DNA of 64,000 nucleotides from SAR116 cluster bacterium AG-321-K23. GTDB lineage: Bacteria; Pseudomonadota; Alphaproteobacteria; Puniceispirillales; Marisalimonadaceae. Both the position numbers and the translations under genes were made by a program. Below, in pieces: positions 36,799-44,898 of this stretch. The first letter of the stretch is position 1. Every line of letters begins with the position of its first letter. The stretch is taken from NCBI GenBank assembly GCA_003284565.1, contig QBXO01000006.1:1-64000 (forward strand). The letters run 5' to 3'. Below the pieces are notes generated by a model that did no database searches, was not told the origin of the DNA, and was given only the letters and a program-made list of their open reading frames with translations.

Positions 36799-36845
36799 AA
36801 TAGATAAAGAAGAGTATTAAAATATACTCGCCTTAATTTTATCTA
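36797..36845. terminator. possible two-way terminator between convergent genes
   Basis: An outer stem (ATAGATAAA with TTTATCTAT, offset by a few bases) encloses an inner GAGTAT / ATACTC stem. It occupies the 44-base gap between the converging DUF445 and SDR genes and slightly overlaps both ends. The stems are AT-rich and not perfect. Confidence 0.4.
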
Positions 36846-37547
36846 TGAAATCAGCCACCCACCATCAATATCAATTGTTGTTCCAGTTATAAATTCATTT
36901 TCGATCGCAAAAATAATTCCAGTAGCAACTTCATCTGGGGTACCTGCTCTGGGAATTAAGTTGTTTTTTGTCGTGTTATTATAAAAATCTTCTCTTTCTT
37001 TACCTTGAAGAGGGCTCATTGGAGTATCAATGACGCCAGGTGAAACTATATTAATTCTTTTTGGAGCAATTTCTGGCGCTATACCTCTTGCAAATGCTTC
37101 TACAGCAGCACCAACTGATGAAATAGCTATTTGTCCAGGTCTACATTTTCTGGCTGGAGAGCCGCTAACTAAAACAATGTTTCCATTATCTTTAAGATAT
37201 TTAGTCCCATATCTAACTACATTGGTGTAACCCCATAATTTGTCAAATGACGCTCTGTATCCGTCTAAATCCATAGATAAGAATGGACCAACAGCTCTAG
37301 CACCGCCTGTGGCAGAATTAACTAAAATATCATACTCGCCTACTTCTTGAAAAAACTGTTCTAATGCATCCCTGTCTAAAACATTCATTTTTTTAGTTGT
37401 AACATTTTTAGGTACATTTCGTACTTTTTCAGGTTTTCGGCTAAGTGCTATTACATGAGCACCTTTATCTGATAACATTTGAGTTGCTGACAGCCCTATC
37501 CCAGACGTACCACCAAAAACAATTGCTTTTTTACCGTTAATATCCAT
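36843..37547 (-). CDS. short-chain dehydrogenase/reductase fold protein lacking the YxxxK motif
   Basis: A 234-residue SDR-fold protein. The cofactor motif VFGGTSGIGLSA and the NSATGG segment are present, and the C-terminal VSPGVIDTPM and TTIDIDGGWLI are normal. The catalytic Tyr-x3-Lys is absent: the place just before GAAVEAFARG reads IAISSV, so Tyr and Lys become Ile and Gly. Such SDR subgroups (Lin1944-like) are known and their reactions are mostly undefined. It converges on DUF445 and has its own upstream region of about 100 bases shared with the divergent alaX. Confidence 0.85.
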   Translation of the reverse strand: MDINGKKAIVFGGTSGIGLSATQMLSDKGAHVIALSRKPEKVRNVPKNVTTKKMNVLDRDALEQFFQEVGEYDILVNSATGGARAVGPFLSMDLDGYRASFDKLWGYTNVVRYGTKYLKDNGNIVLVSGSPARKCRPGQIAISSVGAAVEAFARGIAPEIAPKRINIVSPGVIDTPMSPLQGKEREDFYNNTTKNNLIPRAGTPDEVATGIIFAIENEFITGTTIDIDGGWLIS

Positions 37548-37646
37548 TTTATTTATCCTTAAAATTTATTTACAATTTAGAAAATTTTTATAACATTTTA
37601 CTATGAGATTTGTAATTAAAGTCTAAGATATATTAAAGGTAATAAA

Positions 37647-38339
37647 ATGACAACTGAGTTATTCAGAAACGATTCATATTTGAAAGAGCATAAAACAATT
37701 ATATCTGATATTGTATCTGAGGGTTTAGTTCTAAATGAAACCATTTTTTATCCTGAAGGTGGTGGGCAGCCTGGAGATGAAGGTTCAATTACAGTAGACA
37801 ATCAAACGATTGAAATTAATGGAACTAGATATATCGATAGTAAATTAGTTCATTTAATTGAAAATATTGATGGTTTAAACAAAAATGAAGAGGTCAAATT
37901 AAATTTAAATTGGGTTAAAAGATATAGTTATATGAAGGTGCATACTTCACTTCATCTGTTATGTTCAATAATACCTTTTCCTGTTACAGGAGGTTCTATA
38001 GGTGATGGAAGAGGTCGTATAGACTTTGATCTTGAAAGCAAGCCTGATAAAGAAGAAGTGTTAAATAAAATTAATCAATTGATTGATGAAGACCATTCAA
38101 TTTATATATCAAGCATAACAGATAAAGAGTTAGATGAAAATCCAGAATTAGTTAGAACTATGGCTGTAAAACCGCCGAGAGGATCTGGACAAATAAGAAT
38201 GATAAAAATTGGGGATAATATAGATTTTCAGCCATGTGGTGGAACACATGTAAATAAAACTTCTGAAATTGATCATGTTAAATCTGTAAAAATAGAGAAC
38301 AAAGGTAAAATGAATAAAAGAATAATTTTAAATTTTTAA
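37647..38339 (+). CDS. alanyl-tRNA editing protein (AlaX-like)
   Basis: Free-standing editing domain homologous to that of AlaRS, which removes wrongly attached Ser or Gly from tRNA-Ala. The 230-residue product has PEGGGQPGDEGSI at the N-terminal, the zinc motif KVHTSLHLLCS (HxxxH) and QPCGGTHVNKTSEI (Cys and His). All zinc ligands are present, so activity is likely. Length suggests the AlaX-M type with the N-terminal beta-barrel. It ends three bases from the convergent methyltransferase. Confidence 0.92.
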   Translation: MTTELFRNDSYLKEHKTIISDIVSEGLVLNETIFYPEGGGQPGDEGSITVDNQTIEINGTRYIDSKLVHLIENIDGLNKNEEVKLNLNWVKRYSYMKVHTSLHLLCSIIPFPVTGGSIGDGRGRIDFDLESKPDKEEVLNKINQLIDEDHSIYISSITDKELDENPELVRTMAVKPPRGSGQIRMIKIGDNIDFQPCGGTHVNKTSEIDHVKSVKIENKGKMNKRIILNF

Positions 38340-38342
38340 AAA

Positions 38343-39167
38343 TTATTTTTTGCACAGAATCTCAAATGGTAATGTTCGCTTTTCTTTAATAGACTTCATT
38401 GAGTTAATAGATCTTTGTTTCATTGTAGTTCCACCAATTACATGAATTCCGAGAATAGGTTCTACCTTTTCAGGTTTAGCATTGATCATTTTTTCATAGC
38501 CTGAGATATATTTCTCAGATGTTTCAATAATTTGAACATCATAAAATCCAATTTCTTTTAATAACAATATAGTGCTTTCAGGAGACATTAAAAAACTCAT
38601 CTCAGATGTGTCTGCCCACGGTAATGGGAAAATTGGGTTTCCTTCTGGCCCTAATCCGTGTTCTGAAAACGCAAAAAAAGTTCCTTTTTTTAAAACTCTA
38701 TATGCTTCTAAAAAAAATTCTTTTCTATTTTTGATGTTCATAGTGACATGTTGTGAATACCCACCATCAAAAGTTTCATCATCAAAATCTAATGTTTCAC
38801 CATTGCCTATTTGAAGGTATACATGCTCAGACATCGAAGTAAGCTTGTTAAATTTATTTCCAATTTCAATGAAGCTTGGTGTTATATCTATTCCTGTTAC
38901 AAAACATTTAAAATGTTTCGCAAAATACCTTGCAGGTCCCCCAAGCCCACAACCAATATCTATGATTTTATGATTTTCAGATATTGGCATTCTTTTCCCA
39001 AGATCTACAGTAGCAGCAATTCCCCGCGCATGATATTGATCAATAGGAAATAAATCTTCAATTTCTAAACTTTTATCATTTAAACCAGCTTTTGACATTG
39101 CTAAATGGATTCTTGTATGAATATCACCCCGTGTCCAAAAATTTTCTAAATCAGATCTATTTATCAT
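38343..39167 (-). CDS. class I SAM-dependent methyltransferase
   Basis: A 274-residue methyltransferase. Motif I is IIDIGCGLGGPARYFAK at about residues 67-83, followed by the acidic VTGIDITPSFIE and the DETFDGGYSQHVTMNI post-motif. The DQYHARGIAAT lead and GCGLGGPARY pattern are found in small-molecule N- or C-methyltransferases such as sarcosine/dimethylglycine methyltransferases and sterol-type enzymes. It starts two bases after the GMC oxidoreductase, so the two may act in one route, perhaps methylated-amine or osmolyte metabolism. The substrate is not clear. Confidence 0.85.
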   Translation of the reverse strand: MINRSDLENFWTRGDIHTRIHLAMSKAGLNDKSLEIEDLFPIDQYHARGIAATVDLGKRMPISENHKIIDIGCGLGGPARYFAKHFKCFVTGIDITPSFIEIGNKFNKLTSMSEHVYLQIGNGETLDFDDETFDGGYSQHVTMNIKNRKEFFLEAYRVLKKGTFFAFSEHGLGPEGNPIFPLPWADTSEMSFLMSPESTILLLKEIGFYDVQIIETSEKYISGYEKMINAKPEKVEPILGIHVIGGTTMKQRSINSMKSIKEKRTLPFEILCKK

Positions 39168-39169
39168 TT

Positions 39170-40765
39170 TTAATTATTTAATATAAAGTCAGCACAACGT
39201 TCACCAATCATCATACAAACTGCATTTGTATTCCCAGAGACTAGTGTAGGCATTATTGAAGCATCAGCAATACGAAGACCTTTGATACCATGTACCTTTA
39301 AATTTTTATCAACAACGGATTCTTGGTCAAAACCCATTTTACATGTCCCTGTGGGATGATAAAGTGTTTCGGCTTTATTCCTGATAAATTGCATAATATC
39401 CTCCTCAGAAGAAAAATCGTAACCAGGTTGAGTTTCAGTGTCGCAAAATTCCTTCATTGCCTCTGACTGCATTAATTTTCTAACTATTTTTACTCCAGCA
39501 ACCAAAGTATCCCTGTCTAACTGACTTGATAGAAAATTATATTTTATACTCGGATATTCTTCTGGGTTGTTAGATTTTATGTGAATACTACCTTTACTTT
39601 CAGGTAAGTTTTGATTAACAGTACACGTTATGCCTGGTTCTTTTCCCAAGGTTCTTTTCCCATTATTTAAAACAACCTTATATGGAATAAAGTGTACTTG
39701 AATGTCTGGTGCAGCTAACTCTTTCCTGGTCTTGAAAAAACCAAGAACTGGTGCAGACGGTAGAGTTAAAAAACCTTCCCTTTTAAAAACATACTTTAAA
39801 ACCTGTTTTATTAAATTAACACCTCTGGCTTTATCATTATAAGATATTCCTCGTTTAGTGATATTATATACCAGTCTAGGTCCTAAATGATCTCTTAAAT
39901 TTTCTCCTACTCCCTTTAATTCATGGACTAATGATATTCCTTTTTCCTCTAAAAGAGATTGATTTCCAATTCCTGATAGCTCTAATATTTGAGGCGAGTT
40001 AATGGCTCCTCCACATAAAATGACTTCATTTTGAGCAAAAAAATCTGTGATTTTATTATTGCTTTTTACTTTCACTCCTTTACATGTTTTACCGTCAAAA
40101 ATCAATTTTGTAACAAGTGAATTAGTAATTATTTTAAGATTTTTTCTTGATCTTATAGGTCTTAAGTAAGCTACTTCGGCACTCATTCTTTCACCTTTAA
40201 AAATGGTCGTTTGAGTATAGCTTATACCTTCTTGTTCATGGCCATTATAGTCTTTGTTAATAGGAATACCAATCTCTTCTGCACCCTTAAATAATCCCTC
40301 ATAAATAGGATTTCTGTCTACTACCTCAGATATTTTTAAAGGACCTTCTGTACTCCTAACTTCTGTTATATCCCCTTGGTAATTTTCCATTTTTTTAAAA
40401 AATGGTAAGACGTCATCATATGACCAACCAGTATTACCCAATTGAGCCCAAGTATCATAATCTAATTTATTACCTCTCACATACACAAGTCCGTTAATAG
40501 AACTAGAACCGCCAAGTAATTTCCCACGTGGTATAGGAATTTGTCTATTTGACGTATTTTCTTCTGGCTCAGATCTATATCTCCAATTTGCACTTGGATT
40601 ATCAATTAATAACGCAAAACTAGCAGGAAGTCTTGAAACAGGGTGGGAGTTATTACCAGCTTCAATTAATAATATTTTGTTTTCAGGGTTTTTTGATAAT
40701 CTATTTGCAATAGCACAACCTGCAGAACCTGCACCTACAATAATATAATTATATTCTTTGTTCAT
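39170..40765 (-). CDS. GMC family oxidoreductase, choline dehydrogenase-like
   Basis: FAD-dependent alcohol oxidoreductase of 531 residues. The FAD motif IIVGAGSAGCAIANRLS opens the chain; GGSSSINGLVYVRG is the GMC signature 1 region, and GGAINSPQILELSGIG signature 2. C-terminal active-site residues are in LYHPTGTCKMG (His) and SGNTNAVCMMIGER (Asn in place of the second His, as in BetA-type enzymes). It may be choline dehydrogenase, but many marine GMC enzymes act on other alcohols and no betB is nearby. It is co-transcribed with the methyltransferase. Confidence 0.9.
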   Translation of the reverse strand: MNKEYNYIIVGAGSAGCAIANRLSKNPENKILLIEAGNNSHPVSRLPASFALLIDNPSANWRYRSEPEENTSNRQIPIPRGKLLGGSSSINGLVYVRGNKLDYDTWAQLGNTGWSYDDVLPFFKKMENYQGDITEVRSTEGPLKISEVVDRNPIYEGLFKGAEEIGIPINKDYNGHEQEGISYTQTTIFKGERMSAEVAYLRPIRSRKNLKIITNSLVTKLIFDGKTCKGVKVKSNNKITDFFAQNEVILCGGAINSPQILELSGIGNQSLLEEKGISLVHELKGVGENLRDHLGPRLVYNITKRGISYNDKARGVNLIKQVLKYVFKREGFLTLPSAPVLGFFKTRKELAAPDIQVHFIPYKVVLNNGKRTLGKEPGITCTVNQNLPESKGSIHIKSNNPEEYPSIKYNFLSSQLDRDTLVAGVKIVRKLMQSEAMKEFCDTETQPGYDFSSEEDIMQFIRNKAETLYHPTGTCKMGFDQESVVDKNLKVHGIKGLRIADASIMPTLVSGNTNAVCMMIGERCADFILNN

Positions 40766-40915
40766 TTAACCAACCTTATCTTTAAGAAAAATAGTAGACA
40801 ATTATATTTTCATATCAATTTTTAAATTTAACAAATTTAATTTAATTAACAACACGCTTTATTGATAAAAAACTAAAACAATGTTAATTATCCCAAAAAT
40901 CTTGGAGTTTTAAAT

Positions 40916-41524
40916 TTGCTTGAGTGGTTATTAGATATAACTCAAATAATAGTTGCAGACATAGTGTTGTCTGGAGATAATGCTCTTATAATTGGTATGG
41001 CAGCGGCATCTGTTCCTGAAGAAAGTAGAAAAAAAGTAATATTTATAGGTTTGATGGCAGCCGCAATTCTGAGAATTTTATTTGCCCTTGTAGCTTCCTA
41101 TCTAATAAGTATTCCTGGGTTGCTTTTATTAGGCGGGTTATTACTTTTCTGGGTGTGTTGGAAGTTTTATAATGATATAAAAGAATTTTCTTCATCAGAT
41201 GAAGAAAAAGAAAAGCTCCAAAAAGATGTGTCAGGTAAAGGATTAAAAGGAGCTCTTATAACTATCATTATAGCTGATATTTCAATGTCTCTTGATAACG
41301 TTATAGCCATAACTGCAATAGCAAGAGATAACAAGACTTTGTTGATTTTAGGAATTGCATTTGCCATTTTAATAATGGCATTATTTGCAACAGCTATTGT
41401 TAAAGTATTAACCAAGTTTAAATGGTTATCTTATCTGGGTCTCGCTTTTTTAGTTTACCTGTCGTCTAAAATGACTTTAGATGGTTGGTTACAAATTTAT
41501 CCTCTCATTAACGATCATCTATGA
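40916..41524 (+). CDS. TerC/YjbE family integral membrane protein
   Basis: A 202-residue protein with about six membrane segments and the paired TerC motifs IVADIVLSGDNALIIGMAA near residue 11 and IIIADISMSLDNVIAITAIA near 118, whose acidic residues are thought to bind metal. Family members export manganese or load metal onto exoenzymes. The start is TTG at 40916 with TTGGAG ten bases before; no better ATG is seen. The last six bases overlap the convergent TRAP 3 permease gene, so there is no terminator space. Confidence 0.88.
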   Translation: MLEWLLDITQIIVADIVLSGDNALIIGMAAASVPEESRKKVIFIGLMAAAILRILFALVASYLISIPGLLLLGGLLLFWVCWKFYNDIKEFSSSDEEKEKLQKDVSGKGLKGALITIIIADISMSLDNVIAITAIARDNKTLLILGIAFAILIMALFATAIVKVLTKFKWLSYLGLAFLVYLSSKMTLDGWLQIYPLINDHL

Positions 41525-43576
41525 TCCAAGCCACTTTGGAAACCAAAGTGCGATTTCAGGATAAAACATAACTAATAACATCCCTATTATTTGTAGCGCT
41601 ATGAATGGCAGAACAGATAAAAATATTTCTTGCAACGTAATATCTGCCGGCGCCACGGATTTTAACCAGAAACAAGCAGGCCCAAAAGGTGGTGAAAGAA
41701 AATAAATCTGAATATTCATAACAAATAATACGCCAAACCAAACAGCTGCCCACTCAGGCTCTAATCCTAATTCTGGTGCCATTCCAACAACAACAGGAGC
41801 AAATACGGGAACTGTTATAAATGCGATTGCGATCCATTCCATAAAGGTTCCAAGAATAACTAAAATTCCCATCATCACAAAAACTATCCCTATTGCGGGC
41901 AAGCCTAATCCTGAAAACAATGATCTCATAAAATCAGCGCCTCCAATGAGATTATAAATCCCAACAAATGCTACAGCTCCCAAAATTAACCAAATAATTG
42001 TTCCTACTGTAGACATTGTTCCAGCGAGAGCTACTTGTAATAAGTTCCAACTGAAGGAGTTTCTAAACCATGCAACAAAAATAGCTCCTAACACTCCAAC
42101 TGCTGCAGCTTCAGTTACAGATGCAATTCCACCATAAATTGAGCCCATAACACAGAATATCAAAAAGATACTCAAGAATACTGCATAGAGTTTATCTTTA
42201 GACATTTTCATTTCTTTTTTTCTTGCTTTAGCAACTTCTTCTGCAGTAGGTGCCATGGCAGGATTAATATTACACCTTGCGAGTACATAAATAGCATACA
42301 ATCCAGCAAGCATTAATCCTGGCACTGCTCCTGCCATAAATAAATCCCCAATAGCAACTTGGGCAGATAAGCCATAAATGATCATGATGATACTCGGTGG
42401 AATAAGGGTTGCTAATGCTCCAGAAGCACAAATCAATCCAATAGACATTTTTCTGTCATAACCTAACCTTAGGAGTTGCGGAAGAGCAACTAAGCCAAGC
42501 ATAACAATTTCTCCGCCCATAACACCTGACATTGCCGCTAACACAACTGCTACAGCAATAGTTTGAATCGCAACACCACCTCGCAGCTTTCCAGCAAAGA
42601 TTGACATGGCGTCAAATAAATCCTCAGCCACACCAGCCCTTTCCAGAATAGACGCCATTAATACAAATAGTGGAACTGCAATTAATGGGTATTTTTCCAA
42701 TAACCCAAAAGCATTGGTAGAAACCAAATAAAGTCCCCCATAACCAAAATAACAAAGAGCACTTAGAACAGACACAAACAAGGTAACTACCCCAAGAGGC
42801 ATACCTGTCATCATTAACACTAGCATTAATACGACTATTAATATGCTCGCAGTACCAATATTCATATCCTGCATATTAAGGTAATCTTGTGGATTAATAT
42901 GACTACCAACTGCGCCATAGATTGAGTTTATATATCCAGCAAAACTCTCTTCTCCAATGAAGTGCACTATAATAACACAAGTGACTCTCAAAATTATCAA
43001 ACCACAAATTCCTAAAACTATTTTTTTTGCAAGATTTGAACTAAAATGCCTGTAAAGATTAATCATTAATTGAATTATGTAAGTCGTTGCACCGATGGTA
43101 AGCATAGATTTCAATATCATTGGTTGTGGAGAGTTCCATGCACTTCCTGCTTTTTCTAGCATCATTACTGAATCAAGAGCGCGAATAACAGAATCGTCAA
43201 TTAACAACCATAAAGCAACAATACCAACTACATACGCTATAAGGTCTAGCCACCATTTGCCCCTATCTGAAGCCATTATGTAAAATACAGTTATTCCAAT
43301 ATGACGTTTATGCAGAGTTACGTAAGCGGCTGATAACATCCACGCAGTTGCAGCTAAAACCATCACAACTTCAAATACCCACTGTGTTGGGGAATCAAAT
43401 ACGTATCTTGATATAACTTCGTATCCTGTTACAGCAGCACATATCAAATAAAGTTGAGCTACAGCTAACCCAGAAAACTTGCTGAAGTGATCAAAGAAGG
43501 CAAAACGATCTTTTCCAGGCTCAAAATTTTCCATGTTATCCAAATCATAATTTTGCTTTTGGACAGCTTCTGACAT
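41519..43576 (-). CDS. dctM: TRAP transporter 3 fused small/large permease (DctQM)
   Basis: A single 685-residue protein joins the DctQ (about 20-230) and DctM (about 255-685) parts of a TRAP transporter. DctQ-like VISRYVFDSPTQWVFEVV and DctM motifs GASILIVVLMLVLMMTGMPL, AGGEIVMLGLVALPQLLRLG, SGALATLIPPSIIMIIYG and FLSPPFGPACFWLKS are seen. An ATG at 43609 would add 11 residues, but the ATG at 43576 has GGGGG eight bases before and is preferred. The fused form is typical of the group called mannitol/chloroaromatic-type; the receptor lies on the opposite strand. Confidence 0.93.
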   Translation of the reverse strand: MSEAVQKQNYDLDNMENFEPGKDRFAFFDHFSKFSGLAVAQLYLICAAVTGYEVISRYVFDSPTQWVFEVVMVLAATAWMLSAAYVTLHKRHIGITVFYIMASDRGKWWLDLIAYVVGIVALWLLIDDSVIRALDSVMMLEKAGSAWNSPQPMILKSMLTIGATTYIIQLMINLYRHFSSNLAKKIVLGICGLIILRVTCVIIVHFIGEESFAGYINSIYGAVGSHINPQDYLNMQDMNIGTASILIVVLMLVLMMTGMPLGVVTLFVSVLSALCYFGYGGLYLVSTNAFGLLEKYPLIAVPLFVLMASILERAGVAEDLFDAMSIFAGKLRGGVAIQTIAVAVVLAAMSGVMGGEIVMLGLVALPQLLRLGYDRKMSIGLICASGALATLIPPSIIMIIYGLSAQVAIGDLFMAGAVPGLMLAGLYAIYVLARCNINPAMAPTAEEVAKARKKEMKMSKDKLYAVFLSIFLIFCVMGSIYGGIASVTEAAAVGVLGAIFVAWFRNSFSWNLLQVALAGTMSTVGTIIWLILGAVAFVGIYNLIGGADFMRSLFSGLGLPAIGIVFVMMGILVILGTFMEWIAIAFITVPVFAPVVVGMAPELGLEPEWAAVWFGVLFVMNIQIYFLSPPFGPACFWLKSVAPADITLQEIFLSVLPFIALQIIGMLLVMFYPEIALWFPKWLGS

Positions 43577-43683
43577 TAATTTACCCCCATTTGAATTTTT
43601 ATCTTGCAATTTGTTTAGATTTATTAAGTATAAGTATCATTAGAAACATTAATTTAACTATGTCAAGAACCAAGGAGGAAATT

Positions 43684-43806
43684 GTGGCTAAACCTGTTAG
43701 AAGTGATCATGTAGATGCTTACGGTCCCTGGGCGTGGATTATTGGATTTGCCTTCGCGGTTCTTATTACTTGGATGATGTTTTATATAGCTGATGGTTTC
43801 AGTTAA
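43684..43806 (+). CDS. 40-residue single-span membrane peptide before TRAP 3 receptor
   Basis: Function unknown. GTG at 43684 has a perfect AGGAGG five bases before, so this start is far better than the upstream ATGs at 43591 or 43660. The product has a short polar N-terminus (AKPVRSDHVDAYGPW) and one membrane helix (about 16-36, AWIIGFAFAVLITWMMFYIA). It ends 21 bases before dctP 3 and is read in the same direction, in the promoter region shared with the divergent fused permease. It may be a small subunit or assembly aid of TRAP 3. Too short for most gene finders. Confidence 0.7.
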   Translation: MAKPVRSDHVDAYGPWAWIIGFAFAVLITWMMFYIADGFS

Positions 43807-43827
43807 TTTCACAATAGGAGGAATAAA

Positions 43828-44844
43828 GTGAAAAAATATTTATTAAGCGCTTTAATCGTAGCAGGACTTGCCTTTACTGGTGCTGCAAATGCGAAAAAGC
43901 TAAAGTTTCAAATGAGCTCCAAAGCCGGTGACTGGGCTCATACTTATATGGGTGAAAAGGCAAAAGTCTTATCAGATCTTACTGACGGCAAATTACAAAT
44001 TGAAGGATTACCAACTAAGTCTGTTGTACCTCATAGAGAAACAATTGATGCGGTTGCAAACGGTATATTAGATGGTGATTTTAATGCTATCGCGTACTTT
44101 GCAGGAAGAGATCCAGCATTTGCAATTATGGGAGATCTGATTGCTGGTTATGATACACCAAAACAATATCAAGAGTATTGTATGCATGGTGGTGGAAAAG
44201 AAATGCTACAAAAAATATATGATAGCGTTCTACCAGGTAAAATTCTTGTTCTAGGTTGTGGTCCATATGGTAAAGAAGCTCTTGTTTCAAAGGTTCCGAT
44301 CAATGGTGTTGCTGACCTTAAAGGTGTTAAAATTAGATCACCAGAAGGTTTAGCTGCTGATGTATTTAGAAGAGCTGGCGCTTCACCATCTTCAATACCA
44401 TTTTCTGAAGTTTATACTTCATTAGAAAAGGGTATCGTTGATGCTGCTGATGCTTCTGTTTACATTAACAACCATGCTAGTGGTTTTCATAAAATTGCCA
44501 AGTATCCATTATACCCAGGTATTCACTCTATGGCTAACCTTCAGACTATTATCAACAAGAAAGTTTTTAATAAGCTAAGCAAACAGCATCAAACAGCTTT
44601 AACAGTTTGGACTTATATGACTTGGACAGCTAAGCTAAGAGACGCTGGTCTTGATGGTAGAGCACAGGTAGCTAAAGATAAGGCTGCTGGTAAATTAACT
44701 ATTATTGATTGGCCTGTATCTGAAAGAGCTAAGTTCAGACAAATCGCTGTTGAGGCATGGAACTCTGCAGCATCAAAAAGCCCACTTGCAAAAGAGGCTT
44801 TAGACTCAAATCTATCTTATATGAAGAAAATAGGTTTACTTTAA
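43828..44844 (+). CDS. dctP: TRAP transporter 3 substrate-binding protein (DctP)
   Basis: Periplasmic receptor of the fused TRAP system, 338 residues. It starts with GTG after a perfect AGGAGG, and has a signal peptide (KKYLLSALIVAGLAFTGAAN, cleavage near NA-KK). The fold is DctP: VPHRETIDAVANGILDGDFN, GVADLKGVKIRSPEGLAADV with the usual Arg, and EVYTSLEKGIVDAADASVY. The latter part resembles receptors for 2-oxo acids or mannitol/chloroaromatic-type systems. GC-rich codons are more frequent than in neighbours, as expected of a highly expressed gene. A strong terminator follows. Confidence 0.94.
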   Translation: MKKYLLSALIVAGLAFTGAANAKKLKFQMSSKAGDWAHTYMGEKAKVLSDLTDGKLQIEGLPTKSVVPHRETIDAVANGILDGDFNAIAYFAGRDPAFAIMGDLIAGYDTPKQYQEYCMHGGGKEMLQKIYDSVLPGKILVLGCGPYGKEALVSKVPINGVADLKGVKIRSPEGLAADVFRRAGASPSSIPFSEVYTSLEKGIVDAADASVYINNHASGFHKIAKYPLYPGIHSMANLQTIINKKVFNKLSKQHQTALTVWTYMTWTAKLRDAGLDGRAQVAKDKAAGKLTIIDWPVSERAKFRQIAVEAWNSAASKSPLAKEALDSNLSYMKKIGLL

Positions 44845-44859
44845 ACAGATAACTAATTT

Positions 44860-44898
44860 AGCTTGCTGACTTTTCTAGTCAGCAAGCTTTTCTTTTTG
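44860..44898 (+). terminator. strong intrinsic terminator after TRAP 3 dctP
   Basis: An 11-bp perfect stem AGCTTGCTGAC / GTCAGCAAGCT with a 7-base loop is followed by TTTCTTTTTG. It ends the dctP transcript and overlaps the last codons of the convergent amidase. Among the hairpins seen it is the most GC-rich. Confidence 0.85.

Noticed and set aside
43591-43683. Upstream ATG starts for the small TRAP 3 peptide
   Set aside because: Neither ATG (43591, 43660) has a ribosome site, while the GTG at 43684 has a perfect AGGAGG at the right distance.
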